Shown here: piece after piece, positions 45,536-54,895 of the stretch
Numbering within the stretch: position 1 is the stretch's first letter
Layout of the letters: each line of letters starts with the position of its first letter
NCBI GenBank assembly: GCA_902767135.1
Contig: CACXGE010000027.1
Span: 1-64,000 of the forward strand
Source: an uncultured Lachnospiraceae bacterium
Lineage (GTDB): Bacteria; Bacillota; Clostridia; Lachnospirales; Lachnospiraceae
Direction of reading: 5' to 3'
Length of the DNA stretch: 64,000 nucleotides
Position numbers and translations under genes: made by a program
The notes under the pieces: model-generated
Told to the model about the DNA's origin: nothing
What the model saw: the letters and a program-made list of their open reading frames with translations, nothing else
Databases searched by the model: none

Positions 45536-45616
45536 CGGAGTATGCCGCACAGTGAGGTTATAAGAATGCGCAAGCAGCACCGAAGCTGGCGAGTAATTAT
45601 TATAGGAGGTGCCCGT
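45536..45616 (+). ncRNA. L21 leader (cis-regulatory RNA of the ribosomal L21 operon)
   Basis: An 80-nt leader between promoter and rplU contains GCCGCACAGTGAGGTTATAA, a GCGCAAGC loop and GCACCGAAGCTGGCGAG, with the ribosome-binding site AGGAGGTGCCC at its end. Position and motifs agree with the Firmicutes L21 leader, thought to control the operon by ribosomal-protein feedback. The frame of L21 stays open through the leader, which is not evidence of translation. Confidence 0.75.
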
Positions 45617-45925
45617 ATGTACGCAATTATTGCAACAGGTGGAAAGCAGTATAAAGTTGCTGAAGGAGACGTAATCAGAGTTGAAAAGTTAGATACTGAA
45701 GCAGGTGCTAAGTTCACATTTGATCAGGTTCTCGCAGTAAGCAATGATAAACTTGTAGTTGGAAACCCAACAGTTGCTGGTGCAACCGTTGAAGCTTCTG
45801 TTGTAGGCGAAGGAAAAGGTAAGAAAGTCATCGTTTACAAGTACAAGAGAAAATCAGGCTACCACAAAAAGCAGGGTCATAGACAAGCATACACAGAAGT
45901 TAAGATCGAAAAAATCAATGCTTAA
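45617..45925 (+). CDS. rplU: 50S ribosomal protein L21
   Basis: A protein of 102 residues, start [20 protein letters not shown], ending [20 protein letters not shown] plus a short basic tail; typical L21 length and motifs. It binds 23S rRNA with L20. ATG 45617 is chosen because of AGGAGGTG and the family start, although the frame is open upstream through the leader RNA. Biased codon use. First gene of rplU-prp-rpmA. Confidence 0.98.
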   Translation: MYAIIATGGKQYKVAEGDVIRVEKLDTEAGAKFTFDQVLAVSNDKLVVGNPTVAGATVEASVVGEGKGKKVIVYKYKRKSGYHKKQGHRQAYTEVKIEKINA

Positions 45926-45947
45926 TTTTGTATGTAAATAAGGGAAA

Positions 45948-46289
45948 ATGATTAAGATAACAATCTACAAAAACCAGGAAGAAGAGTATGTAGGATTTCA
46001 ATGTGAAGGTCATGCCGCATATGATGAGAGTGGACATGATATTGTCTGCTCTGCGGTATCCATTCTTGTGATAAATACCATCAATGCAATTGAGAAGTTT
46101 ACTTATGACAAGTTTAAAGGAGAGGCAGAAGAGGAAAAAGGCTTCATAGAGTTTATGTTCCATTCTGAGCCCAGCGCAGAAGCTGCACTATTGATTGACA
46201 CTATGATTCTTGGACTGGAATCCATTCGTGAATCGCTAAGCGAGACATCGGATGACTCGTACTTACTATTAACTTTCAAGGAGGTGTAA
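45948..46289 (+). CDS. prp: Ribosomal-processing cysteine protease Prp
   Basis: A protein of 113 residues. The catalytic His22 ([19 protein letters not shown]) and Cys34 fall at the positions known for Prp of Staphylococcus. It removes the N-terminal extension of L27, encoded by the next gene, before L27 enters the ribosome. The stop codon overlaps the first possible ATG of rpmA by one base, and the rpmA ribosome-binding site lies inside the last codons. Formerly annotated YsxB or DUF464. Confidence 0.96.
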   Translation: MIKITIYKNQEEEYVGFQCEGHAAYDESGHDIVCSAVSILVINTINAIEKFTYDKFKGEAEEEKGFIEFMFHSEPSAEAALLIDTMILGLESIRESLSETSDDSYLLLTFKEV

Positions 46290-46294
46290 TGACA

Positions 46295-46579
46295 ATGATG
46301 AAAATGAACCTTCAGTTTTTTGCTCATAAAAAAGGAGTTGGTTCTACTAAGAACGGTAGAGACTCTGAATCAAAGAGATTAGGAGCAAAGAGAGCAGACG
46401 GACAGTTCGTTAAGGCTGGTAACATTCTTTACAGACAGCGTGGAACAAAGATTCATCCAGGTACTAACGTAGGTATCGGTGGAGATGATACTTTATTCGC
46501 TTTAACAGATGGTGTTCTTCGTTTCGAAAGAAAAGGTAGAGACAAGAAGCAGGCTTCTGTTTATCCGGTTGAGAAATAA
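46295..46579 (+). CDS. rpmA: 50S ribosomal protein L27 with cleavable N-terminal extension
   Basis: About 94 residues. Four in-frame ATGs lie close together (46289, 46295, 46298 and 46304); AAGGAGGTG ends at 46286, so 46295 or 46298 fits best. The N-terminus has [20 protein letters not shown], where Prp cuts after the second Phe to expose the Ala-His-Lys end that reaches the peptidyl-transferase centre. The rest is ordinary L27 ([19 protein letters not shown]). Last gene of the operon, with a terminator 23 bp on. Confidence 0.97.
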   Translation: MMKMNLQFFAHKKGVGSTKNGRDSESKRLGAKRADGQFVKAGNILYRQRGTKIHPGTNVGIGGDDTLFALTDGVLRFERKGRDKKQASVYPVEK

Positions 46580-46601
46580 TTGTTCCTATGATATAGGATA
46601 T

Positions 46602-46634
46602 GAGAGCTTCAAACGTTTGTTTGGAGCTCTTTTT
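46602..46634 (+). terminator. Rho-independent terminator of rplU-prp-rpmA
   Basis: GAGCTTCAAAC pairs with GTTTGGAGCTC (one GU pair) around a GTTT loop and is followed by TTTTT. Confidence 0.9.
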
Positions 46635-46686
46635 AGAAAGTAATGTAAACAATTCATAAATATTTTGAGAGAGACGGAGGTAAAAT

Positions 46687-47994
46687 ATGTTTGCGGATCA
46701 TGCCAAAATTTATGTGCGTTCCGGCAAGGGAGGCGACGGTCACGTAAGCTTTAGACGTGAAAAATATGTTCCTAACGGTGGACCAGATGGCGGTGACGGT
46801 GGTCATGGCGGAGATGTGATATTTATTGTAGATGAAGGCTTGAATACCCTTTCAGATTTCCGTCACATTCGAAAATACTGTGCCGGGGACGGAGCAGTAG
46901 GTGGAAAACGCAACTGTCGGGGAAAAGACGGTGAAGATATATATATTAAGGTGCCATTAGGTACTGTCATCAAGGAATTGGAAAGTGACAAGGTTATCGT
47001 GGATATGTCGGATGCCAAAAAGGAATTTCGTATCCTGACCGGTGGAAAAGGTGGACTGGGAAACCAGCATTTTGCTACTTCTACCATGCAGGCACCAAAG
47101 TATGCCCAGCCAGGTCAGCCAGCCAAGGAATTGAATTTAAAATTGGAATTGAAAGTAATTGCTGATGTTGGACTCATTGGATTTCCAAATGTAGGTAAGT
47201 CTACGTTGCTTTCCAGAGTTACCAATGCAAGACCAAAGATTGCCAACTATCATTTCACCACCATACATCCCAATTTGGGAGTGGTGGATTTAGACGATGC
47301 CAGAGGATTTGTCATTGCAGATATTCCAGGTCTCATAGAAGGAGCTTCGGAAGGCGTAGGCTTAGGCCATGAATTTTTGCGTCATATTGAGCGAACAGGT
47401 GTAATGATTCATCTGGTAGATGCAGCTTCTACGGAGGGAAGAGACCCTGTTGAAGATATTTATGCCATCAATAAGGAATTGGAAAATTATAATGAAGAAT
47501 TGGCAAAGAGACCACAGGTGATTGCAGCAAATAAAATAGATTGTATTTATACAGAAGAGGGAGAGGAAAGTCCGGTGGATAGGATTCGTAAGGAATTCGA
47601 ACCGCAGGGAATGAAAGTTTTCCCAATTTCTGCAGTGTCGGGGGAAGGTTTAAAAGAGCTTCTATATTACGTAAGTTCTATTTTGGAAGAGAACCAGGTA
47701 GAGCCAGTAGTATTTGAACAGGAATACTTCCCGGAAGAGGAACTTTCCTCAGGAAATGAATTTGATGGAGATGGATACACAGTAGAATACTATGCGCAGG
47801 ATGACGTATACCTGGTGGAAGGTCCAAAAATCGAGAAGATGTTAGGGTATACGAATCTGGATTCGGAAAAAGGATTTGCTTTCTTCCAGAAGTTTTTAAA
47901 GGACCAGGGAGTGCTGGACAAATTAGAAGCAGCCGGAATTACAGAAGGTGATACTGTCCGTATGTATAGTTTAGAGTTTGATTACTATAAATAG
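46687..47994 (+). CDS. obgE: GTPase ObgE/CgtA
   Basis: A protein of 435 residues with three domains: a glycine-rich Obg fold (about 1-158; GGDGGHGGDVIF), a GTPase domain (G1 GFPNVGKST, G3 DIPGLIEGA, G4 ANKID, G5 SAVSGEG), and a C-terminal OCT domain (about 355-435). It assists 50S assembly and links to the stringent response; a small alarmone synthetase is encoded at 57362. Ribosome-binding site GACGGAGG. It heads a run with yhbY and nadD. Confidence 0.97.
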   Translation: MFADHAKIYVRSGKGGDGHVSFRREKYVPNGGPDGGDGGHGGDVIFIVDEGLNTLSDFRHIRKYCAGDGAVGGKRNCRGKDGEDIYIKVPLGTVIKELESDKVIVDMSDAKKEFRILTGGKGGLGNQHFATSTMQAPKYAQPGQPAKELNLKLELKVIADVGLIGFPNVGKSTLLSRVTNARPKIANYHFTTIHPNLGVVDLDDARGFVIADIPGLIEGASEGVGLGHEFLRHIERTGVMIHLVDAASTEGRDPVEDIYAINKELENYNEELAKRPQVIAANKIDCIYTEEGEESPVDRIRKEFEPQGMKVFPISAVSGEGLKELLYYVSSILEENQVEPVVFEQEYFPEEELSSGNEFDGDGYTVEYYAQDDVYLVEGPKIEKMLGYTNLDSEKGFAFFQKFLKDQGVLDKLEAAGITEGDTVRMYSLEFDYYK

Positions 47995-48003
47995 GAGGAA
48001 AAT

Positions 48004-48297
48004 ATGACAAGCAAACAAAGAGCGTATTTAAAAAGTCTTGCAAGTACTATGGAACCTATCTTTCAGGTGGGAAAGTCAAGTCTGACACCAGAATTGACAA
48101 AGGCGATTGACGAGGCTATCACGGCAAGGGAGTTAATCAAAATCAGTGTGCTGAAGAATTGTTTTGATGATCCTAAGGAAATTGCAAACATTGTTGCAGA
48201 GCGTACCCGTTCGGAAGTGGTAATGGTCATTGGAAAGAAGATTATTCTTTATAGAATAGGCAAGAATAAGAAAAAGAAAATTAATCTTCCTTTATAA
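48004..48297 (+). CDS. yhbY: YhbY-type CRM-domain RNA-binding protein
   Basis: A protein of 97 residues, a single CRM domain: LKSLASTMEPIFQVGKSSLT, LIKISVLKNC, IVAERTRSEVVMVIGKKIIL. Homologues bind pre-50S particles. It lies 9 bp after obgE and 19 bp before nadD, the standard Firmicutes order. Ribosome-binding site ATAGGAGG. Confidence 0.94.
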   Translation: MTSKQRAYLKSLASTMEPIFQVGKSSLTPELTKAIDEAITARELIKISVLKNCFDDPKEIANIVAERTRSEVVMVIGKKIILYRIGKNKKKKINLPL

Positions 48298-48316
48298 AAA
48301 TAAAAAGGGGTGGACT

Positions 48317-48931
48317 ATGAGGCGGAAAAAAATAGGAATTTTAGGCGGTACTTTTAATCCGGTGCATATTGGACATTTGCAGCTTGCAAAAAATGCCTAC
48401 GAAACCTTTGGCCTGGATTCGGTGTTGATGATGGTAAACGGTGTACCGCCTCATAAAAGGTCATCGGAAGTTTTGGATGGTTATATTCGCTTGGAAATGT
48501 TAAAAAGAGGCATCTCTCATACCAAAGGTTTGCAGGCATCTGACTTTGAGTTAAAAAGAGAAGAAGTAAATTTTACGTATAAAACCTTAGAACTATTGAC
48601 CTTGGAATATCCCGATACAGATTTTTATTTTATTATGGGCGCAGATTCCTTGTGTGCGATTGATTCCTGGAAACACCCTGAGAAAATCTGCCAACTTGCT
48701 ACTTTGCTTGTGGCGGTTAGGGATGACTGGGATAGAATTTTAATCTCTCGTGAAATTGGCAGGGTAAAGGAAAAATATCAGGCAAACATAGAATTGTTGG
48801 ATATGCCGGAAATAGAAATTTCCTCAAGTGAAATCCGAGAACGGGTAAGGCAGGGGAAATCTATTTTACGTTATGTACCGGTGGAGGTAGACCAATATAT
48901 TAGAAAACATCAATTGTATCGGGAAGGTTAA
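48317..48931 (+). CDS. nadD: Nicotinate-nucleotide adenylyltransferase
   Basis: A protein of 204 residues. Nucleotidyltransferase motif GILGGTFNPVHIGHLQLA at the start, PPHKRS in the nicotinate-binding loop and the C-terminal EISSSEIRERVRQG. It makes deamido-NAD from nicotinate mononucleotide and ATP. Next gene is yqeK, the usual partner. Ribosome-binding site AAAAGGGGTGG. Confidence 0.96.
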   Translation: MRRKKIGILGGTFNPVHIGHLQLAKNAYETFGLDSVLMMVNGVPPHKRSSEVLDGYIRLEMLKRGISHTKGLQASDFELKREEVNFTYKTLELLTLEYPDTDFYFIMGADSLCAIDSWKHPEKICQLATLLVAVRDDWDRILISREIGRVKEKYQANIELLDMPEIEISSSEIRERVRQGKSILRYVPVEVDQYIRKHQLYREG

Positions 48932-48941
48932 AAACGAAAAG

Positions 48942-48973
48942 GTAACAGTTTGGCAAATAGTCTGAACTGTTAC
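48942..48973 (+). repeat. Intergenic hairpin before yqeK (GTAAC type)
   Basis: A perfect 9-bp stem GTAACAGTT (48942-48950) with AACTGTTAC (48965-48973), a 14-nt loop, then GTGAAT. No T tract follows, so termination is unlikely. Similar GTTAC-ended hairpins are at 57194-57229 and 63952-63971. Confidence 0.6.
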
Positions 48974-49007
48974 GTGAATCGTGTGAATGAATACAGGGAG
49001 GAGAATT

Positions 49008-49610
49008 ATGTCGAAAGCAGGTTGTTTTCCAGAATATCAAAAAAAATTAAAAAAAGAACTGGATGAAGCTCGTTATGAACACACTCTTGGGGTTGCGTAT
49101 ACAGCGGCAGCTCTGGCTATGCGCTATGGTGCAAATCTGCAACAGGCCCAGGTGGCAGGCCTGCTTCACGACTGTGCAAAGTGTATTCCAAATCCAAAGA
49201 AGATTCAGATGTGTGAAAAATACAATATCACCATTACGGAATTGGAGCGGAAGAATCCTTTTTTGTTACATGCAAAGTTAGGAGCCTTCCTGGCAATGGA
49301 GAAATATGGGATTACAGATAAAGAGATTACCAGTGCAATTTTAAATCATACCACGGGAAAACCCAATATGTCCCTATTGGACAAGATTATCTTTGTGGCG
49401 GATTATATTGAACCTATGAGAAAGAAACAGCCAAATCTGTCACAGATACGTCAACTGGCATTTTTGGATTTAGATAAAGCGTTGGTTTGGATTTTAAGGG
49501 ATACCTTAAATTTCCTAAATGCTTCAGATGGAGAGGTAGACCCAATGACAGAGAAAACCTACAACTATTACCGGGAGAAGGTAGAGGATTGTGAAAAGAA
49601 AAATGTGTGA
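49008..49610 (+). CDS. yqeK: HD-domain hydrolase YqeK (symmetrical Ap4A hydrolase type)
   Basis: A protein of 200 residues starting at ATG 49008 (AGGGAGGAG five bases upstream; the frame opens at 48987). HD motifs: HTLGVAYTAAALA, GLLHDCAKCI (His-Asp pair), LLHAKLGAF, ILNHTTGKPNM, IIFVADYIEP. Firmicutes YqeK cleaves diadenosine tetraphosphate to two ADP. It is part of the nadD-yqeK-rsfS order. Confidence 0.93.
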   Translation: MSKAGCFPEYQKKLKKELDEARYEHTLGVAYTAAALAMRYGANLQQAQVAGLLHDCAKCIPNPKKIQMCEKYNITITELERKNPFLLHAKLGAFLAMEKYGITDKEITSAILNHTTGKPNMSLLDKIIFVADYIEPMRKKQPNLSQIRQLAFLDLDKALVWILRDTLNFLNASDGEVDPMTEKTYNYYREKVEDCEKKNV

Positions 49611-49674
49611 TTTGGTGCACTTGATTTTCAAGCTGTGATAGGACAGCTATTATAATGAAAGAAAGGGAAAGCTA

Positions 49675-50031
49675 ATGTTGGAAGATTCAAAGAAAATGGC
49701 AAAGCTCGTAATTGAGGCTTTGGAAGACAAGAAAGCAGAGGATATAAAAATTATCGATATCAGTGGAGTATCGGTGTTGGCAGATTATTTTATTATCGCA
49801 AATGGAACTAATACCAATCAGGTCCAGGCAATGATTGACAATGTGGAAGAAACTTTGGGAAAAGCCGGATACACTCCAAAGCAGATTGAAGGTTATAACA
49901 CAGCCAACTGGGTGTTGATGGATTACACAGATGTCATCGTACATGTATTTGATAAAGAAAACAGATTGTTCTACGATTTGGAAAGAATCTGGAGAGATGG
50001 TAGGGAAGTATCAAAAGATGATATAAAATAA
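49675..50031 (+). CDS. rsfS: Ribosome silencing factor RsfS
   Basis: A protein of 118 residues: VIEALEDKKAEDIKIIDISG, VLADYFIIANGTNTNQVQAM, VLMDYTDVIVHVFDKENR and YDLERIWRDG are all family hallmarks. It binds L14 and blocks subunit joining in starvation. It follows yqeK by 64 bp, as in many Firmicutes (a lytR-type gene often found between them is absent). Confidence 0.96.
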   Translation: MLEDSKKMAKLVIEALEDKKAEDIKIIDISGVSVLADYFIIANGTNTNQVQAMIDNVEETLGKAGYTPKQIEGYNTANWVLMDYTDVIVHVFDKENRLFYDLERIWRDGREVSKDDIK

Positions 50032-50032
50032 C

Positions 50033-50061
50033 GTATCTGTTGTAAACTACGGACCAGATAC
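50033..50061 (+). repeat. Intergenic hairpin between rsfS and the topoisomerase pair (GTATCT family)
   Basis: GTATCTG (50033-50039) pairs with CAGATAC (50055-50061), followed by TAAATAA. The arms match the outer seven bases of the hairpin at 56106-56134, but the loop differs. Confidence 0.5.
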
Positions 50062-50099
50062 TAAATAAATGGATTATATGACAGGGAAGGTAATGAAAA

Positions 50100-52022
50100 A
50101 TGGCAAAACAGGTAACTTATGATGCACAGAATATATCGGTTTTGGAAGGCTTGGAGGCAGTTCGTAAACGTCCTGGAATGTACATTGGTAGTACAACCAC
50201 AAAAGGATTGAATCATTTGATTTATGAAATTGTGGACAACTCTGTAGATGAACATCTGGCAGGCTTTTGTTCCAAAATTGAGGTGACCTTGGAGAAAGAT
50301 GGTTCGGCAACCATCAGCGATAATGGCAGGGGAATTCCAGTGGATATGCATGAGAAAGGGATGAGCGCAGAACGATTGGTGTTTACTACACTCCACGCGG
50401 GAGGAAAATTTGATGATTCTGTATACAAAACCAGCGGTGGTCTTCATGGCGTGGGTTCTTCTGTTGTAAATGCCCTGTCCAATTACCTGGATATTGAAAT
50501 TAAGCGGGATGGATTCATACATCACGACAGATATGAGAAAGGAAATCCTGTTATTCCATTAGAGAATGGATTGTTGCCAACTTTGGGTAAGACCAAGGAA
50601 ACAGGTACCAAAATTAATTTCCTTCCAGATGATGCCATTTTTGAAAAGACTAAGTTCAAGGCAGAAGAAATTAAATCAAGGCTGCACGAGACTGCTTACC
50701 TGAATCCGGAACTTACCATTATTTTCACAGATATGCGTCAGGTGGAACCAGAGGTAGTAGAGTACCATGAACCGGATGGAATTGTAGGCTTTGTAAAAGA
50801 CATTGACCATAAAAGCGAAGCTGTGACGGATGTGGTATATTTTAAAGGGGAAAGTGACAATATTACAGTGGAAGTTGCATTTCAGTTTGTCAATGAGTTT
50901 CATGAAAATATATTGGGATTTTGTAATAACATCTATAATGCAGAAGGTGGCGCCCATTTAACCGGATTTAAGACGGTGTTTACTACCATCATAAATTCCT
51001 ATGCAAGAGAGTTAGGGATATTAAAAGAAAAAGATGCAAATTTCACGGGAGCGGATATTCGAAATGGAATGACAGCAGTTGTCTCTATCAAACATCCGGA
51101 TCCTAGATTTGAAGGACAGACAAAGACAAAGCTGGATAATCAGGATGCAGCCAAGGCGGTAAGCAAAGTAACCGGCGATGAAATCACAAGATTTTTTGAT
51201 AGAAATTTAGAAACTTTAAAAAGTGTTATTGGCTGTGCCGAAAAGGCAGCTAAAATCCGAAAAACAGAAGAAAAGGCAAAGACCAATATGTTGAGTAAGC
51301 CTAAATTCTCTTTTGATTCCAACGGAAAATTAGCAAACTGCGGAAGCCGTGATGCTTCCAAATGCGAAATTTTCATTGTGGAGGGAGATTCGGCAGGGGG
51401 TTCTGCAAAGACAGCAAGAAACCGGGAATATCAGGCAATTCTTCCTATCCGTGGTAAGATTTTGAATGTGGAAAAAGCAAGTATGGATAAGGTGTTAGCC
51501 AATGCAGAAATCAAGACCATGATTAATGCCTTCGGTTGTGGTTTTTCAGAAGGCTATGGCAACGATTTTGATATTACAAAACTTCGCTATGACAAGATTA
51601 TTATCATGGCAGATGCGGACGTGGATGGAGCACATATCTCCACACTTTTGCTGACCTTATTTTACCGTTTTATGCCGGAACTAATTTTTGAAGGACACGT
51701 ATATATTGCTATGCCACCACTTTATAAGGCTATGCCGTCTAAGGGAGAAGAAGAATATTTATATGACGATAAAGCGTTGGAAAGATATCGAAAAACCCAC
51801 AAAGGAAGTTTTACCTTACAAAGATACAAAGGATTAGGAGAAATGGATGCAGACCAGTTGTGGGAGACAACCTTAAACCCAGAGACCAGAATGCTCAAGC
51901 AGGTAGAAATTGAAGATGCCAGAATGGCATCGGAGGTTACAGAAATGCTGATGGGAACAGAGGTTCCACCGAGAAAAGCATTTATCTATCAGCATGCTCA
52001 GGATGCTGAATTAGACATATAG
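50100..52022 (+). CDS. Type IIA topoisomerase subunit B (GyrB/ParE family)
   Basis: A protein of 640 residues. GHKL ATPase domain (about 1-220): RKRPGMYIGSTTTKG, catalytic Glu in YEIVDNSVDEHLAG, GRGIPVD, GGLHGVGSSVVNALS. Transducer domain to about 400; TOPRIM domain with EGDSAGGSAKTARNREYQ, PIRGKILNVEKA and MADADVDGAHISTL. It pairs with the A subunit 16 bp downstream. Because clostridia carry gyrBA beside dnaA, recF and the origin, this copy in a ribosome-gene neighbourhood is probably a second enzyme (topoisomerase IV-like). Phylogeny would be needed to name it. Confidence 0.93.
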   Translation: MAKQVTYDAQNISVLEGLEAVRKRPGMYIGSTTTKGLNHLIYEIVDNSVDEHLAGFCSKIEVTLEKDGSATISDNGRGIPVDMHEKGMSAERLVFTTLHAGGKFDDSVYKTSGGLHGVGSSVVNALSNYLDIEIKRDGFIHHDRYEKGNPVIPLENGLLPTLGKTKETGTKINFLPDDAIFEKTKFKAEEIKSRLHETAYLNPELTIIFTDMRQVEPEVVEYHEPDGIVGFVKDIDHKSEAVTDVVYFKGESDNITVEVAFQFVNEFHENILGFCNNIYNAEGGAHLTGFKTVFTTIINSYARELGILKEKDANFTGADIRNGMTAVVSIKHPDPRFEGQTKTKLDNQDAAKAVSKVTGDEITRFFDRNLETLKSVIGCAEKAAKIRKTEEKAKTNMLSKPKFSFDSNGKLANCGSRDASKCEIFIVEGDSAGGSAKTARNREYQAILPIRGKILNVEKASMDKVLANAEIKTMINAFGCGFSEGYGNDFDITKLRYDKIIIMADADVDGAHISTLLLTLFYRFMPELIFEGHVYIAMPPLYKAMPSKGEEEYLYDDKALERYRKTHKGSFTLQRYKGLGEMDADQLWETTLNPETRMLKQVEIEDARMASEVTEMLMGTEVPPRKAFIYQHAQDAELDI

Positions 52023-52038
52023 AGGATGGTAGAGGAAA

Positions 52039-54321
52039 ATGGAAGAACAGATTATTAAAACGGAATATTCGGATATTATGCAGAAATCCTACATTGACTA
52101 TGCCATGAGTGTTATTATTGCAAGAGCATTGCCAGATGTAAGAGATGGATTAAAACCGGTGCAAAGAAGAACGTTATATGATATGTATGAATTGGGAATT
52201 CGGTATGATAAGCCATATAGAAAATGCGCGCGTATTGTAGGTGATACTATGGGTAAGTATCATCCTCATGGTGACAGTTCCATATACGATGCTTTGGTTG
52301 TGATGGCCCAGGATTTCAAAAAGGGTCAGCCTTTAGTACAAGGACATGGAAATTTTGGCTCCATTGAGGGAGATGGTGCGGCAGCCATGCGTTATACGGA
52401 AGCTCGTCTGGAGAAGATTACCCAGGAAGTTTTTCTTGCGGATCTGGACAAAAACGTAGTAGATTTTGGACCGAACTTTGATGAGACAGAGAGAGAACCT
52501 TTGGTCTTGCCGGTAAAGGTGCCCAATTTTCTGCTAAACGGAGCGGAAGGTATTGCGGTAGGTATGGCTACCTCAGTGCCACCTCACAATCTGGGAGAGT
52601 TAATAGAAGCGGAAAAAGCATTCTTAAAAAATCCTGATATTACCACGGAAGAATTGATGAAATATATCCAGGGACCGGATTTCCCTACTGGTGGAATTGT
52701 GGTCAATAAGGACGAACTCACTGAAATATATAAGACAGGAGTTGGTAAGATTAAAGTCCGGGGCAAAGTGGAAATAGAACATGGAAAGGGTGGTAAAGAC
52801 AAGATTGTCATCACAGAAATTCCTTACACTATGGTAGGTGCCAACATTGGAAAATTCTTAAATGATGTTGGCAATCTGGTGGAGAGCAGAAAAGCACCGG
52901 ACATTGTTGATATTTCAAACCAGTCTTCCAAGGAGGGTATCCGCATTGTACTGGAATTGAAGAAAAATGCGGATACAGAGCAGATTATCAATATGCTTTA
53001 CAAAAAAACCAAGCTGGAAGATACCTTTGGGATGAATATGCTGGCAGTGGCAGATGGAAAGCCTGAGACTATGGGGCTAAAGCAGGTGATTGAATACCAT
53101 TTGGATTTTCAGTATGAAGTGACAACCAGAAAGTATCAAACGCTGCTTCAAAAAGAACTGGAAAAAAAGGAGATTCAGGAAGGTTTAATGAAAGCCTGTG
53201 ATGTGATTGATCTCATCATTGAAATTCTTCGAGGAAGTAAAAATATTAAACAGGCCAAGGCTTGTCTGGTGGAAGGTGATACGGAAAATATCAGCTTTAA
53301 GTCAAAGGCATCAGAGAAGGCTGCCGCTAAACTAAGGTTTACAGAACGCCAGGCACAGGCAATTCTAGACATGAGACTGTATAAACTCATCGGCCTGGAA
53401 ATAGATGCACTGATAAAAGATCATGAAAACACAATGGCAAACATTGCAAAATATGAGGATATTCTGAATAATAATACATCCATGACCAAGGTCATCCGTA
53501 AGGAACTGGATGATATTAAGAAGGCATATGCAAAGCCAAGAAAAACAGTGATTGAAAACGGCGTAGAAGCAGTTTATGAGGAAAAGAAAATAGAAGAACA
53601 GGAAGTGGTGTTTGTCATGGACAGATTTGGATATGCAAAAACCATTGATACTTCTACCTATGAGAGAAACAAAGAAACTGTAGACGGGGAAAACAAATAT
53701 GTCTTTTGCTGTATGAATACGGACAAGGTCTGTCTTTTTACCAAGAATGGAATGATGCATAGCCTAAAGGTGCTGGATCTTCCGGCTGGAAAAATGAGGG
53801 ATAAGGGAACTCCGGTAGACAACCTGAGCAATTTTAACAGCGCAGAGGATGAACTGGTATATGTTCAGGCAGTGAAAAATATGGAGGATAAGAATTTTGT
53901 ATTTGTAACAGAACATGGTATGATGAAAAAGGTAATGGGCAGCGAGTTTAACGTTTCAAAGAGGAGCATTGCGGCAACTAAGTTATCAGAAGAAGATAAA
54001 GTTTCCAAAATTTTAGAGGAAGCTTTGATACTGATTACAGAGGATATGGAGGTATCAGATATTCCAAAGAATACCAATAATATCTGTCTGATTACGAAGA
54101 AAGGAATCTTTTTAAGATTTGACTCTAGGGAAGTCTCAGAAATGAAACGAGGAGCCGTCGGAGTGAAAGGGATTGCTTTAGATGGGGATGATTTGGTGGA
54201 AGATGCTTATATATTTGACGAAAATGATTCTTATACTGTTTCCTATGGTGAAAAAGAAGTTACCCTCACCAGATTAAAGAAGGCAAAAAGAGGAACCAAA
54301 GGAAATAAGTATAGAGGCTAG
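52039..54321 (+). CDS. Type IIA topoisomerase subunit A (GyrA/ParC family)
   Basis: A protein of 760 residues. Winged-helix breakage-reunion core: [20 protein letters not shown], quinolone-determining [13 protein letters not shown] (Ser80, Ser81, Asp84 unmutated-looking), catalytic Tyr119 in AMRYTEARL, coiled coil and a C-terminal beta-pinwheel of degenerate blades (about 520-750). The conserved GyrA box (QRRGGKG-type) is not visible; [10 protein letters not shown] stands where it would be expected. Loss of the box is typical of ParC and reduces DNA wrapping, so decatenation or relaxation rather than supercoiling is the likely job. Coupled to the B subunit gene. Confidence 0.92.
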   Translation: MEEQIIKTEYSDIMQKSYIDYAMSVIIARALPDVRDGLKPVQRRTLYDMYELGIRYDKPYRKCARIVGDTMGKYHPHGDSSIYDALVVMAQDFKKGQPLVQGHGNFGSIEGDGAAAMRYTEARLEKITQEVFLADLDKNVVDFGPNFDETEREPLVLPVKVPNFLLNGAEGIAVGMATSVPPHNLGELIEAEKAFLKNPDITTEELMKYIQGPDFPTGGIVVNKDELTEIYKTGVGKIKVRGKVEIEHGKGGKDKIVITEIPYTMVGANIGKFLNDVGNLVESRKAPDIVDISNQSSKEGIRIVLELKKNADTEQIINMLYKKTKLEDTFGMNMLAVADGKPETMGLKQVIEYHLDFQYEVTTRKYQTLLQKELEKKEIQEGLMKACDVIDLIIEILRGSKNIKQAKACLVEGDTENISFKSKASEKAAAKLRFTERQAQAILDMRLYKLIGLEIDALIKDHENTMANIAKYEDILNNNTSMTKVIRKELDDIKKAYAKPRKTVIENGVEAVYEEKKIEEQEVVFVMDRFGYAKTIDTSTYERNKETVDGENKYVFCCMNTDKVCLFTKNGMMHSLKVLDLPAGKMRDKGTPVDNLSNFNSAEDELVYVQAVKNMEDKNFVFVTEHGMMKKVMGSEFNVSKRSIAATKLSEEDKVSKILEEALILITEDMEVSDIPKNTNNICLITKKGIFLRFDSREVSEMKRGAVGVKGIALDGDDLVEDAYIFDENDSYTVSYGEKEVTLTRLKKAKRGTKGNKYRG

Positions 54322-54330
54322 GAGGATGAA

Positions 54331-54894
54331 ATGAGAGTCATAGCAGGAAGTGCAAGAAGGTTGCTGTTAAAGACAGTGGAAGGACAGGATACCCGACCAA
54401 CCCAGGACAGGATTAAGGAAACACTGTTTAATATGTTGCAGTATGATTTGGCAGACTGTCGTTTCTTGGATTTGTTTAGTGGAAGTGGTGGAATTGGAAT
54501 CGAGGCATTGAGCAGAGGAGCTCGTTATGCCTGGTTTGTGGAAAAAAATCCGGCGGCAGCAAAATGCATACGTGAGAATTTAAAAACTACCCACCTTGCA
54601 GATAAAGGTGAGTTGATGGAAACAGATTACCTTACTGCCTTGAAGCGTTTGGAAGGTCAGAAGGGATTGGATTTTATTTTTATGGACCCACCCTACAATC
54701 ATGAATATGAGAGAGAAGTGCTGCGTTATCTAAATCAGTCCTCTCTGGCAGATGAAAACACTACGATTATTGTAGAGGCGTCTCTGGAAACAGATTTTAC
54801 ATTTCTGGAGGAGGAACAACTTGACTTTGAAGTTGTAAAATATAAAAAATATAAAACAAATATGCACGTATTTATAGCGAGAAAAGAGGCTTGA
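54331..54894 (+). CDS. rsmD: 16S rRNA guanine-N2 methyltransferase RsmD
   Basis: A protein of 187 residues: [37 protein letters not shown]-binding [20 protein letters not shown] and the catalytic DPPYN in FIFMDPPYN. It methylates G966 (E. coli numbering) of 16S rRNA. It begins 9 bp after the topoisomerase gene and is followed after one base by coaD, a common pairing. Ribosome-binding site TAGGAGG. Confidence 0.95.
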   Translation: MRVIAGSARRLLLKTVEGQDTRPTQDRIKETLFNMLQYDLADCRFLDLFSGSGGIGIEALSRGARYAWFVEKNPAAAKCIRENLKTTHLADKGELMETDYLTALKRLEGQKGLDFIFMDPPYNHEYEREVLRYLNQSSLADENTTIIVEASLETDFTFLEEEQLDFEVVKYKKYKTNMHVFIARKEA

Positions 54895-54895
54895 G

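Noticed and set aside
45524-45616. Coding extension of rplU through the leader
   Set aside because: The frame is open but overlaps the -10 box and the L21 leader; L21 proteins start at [12 protein letters not shown].
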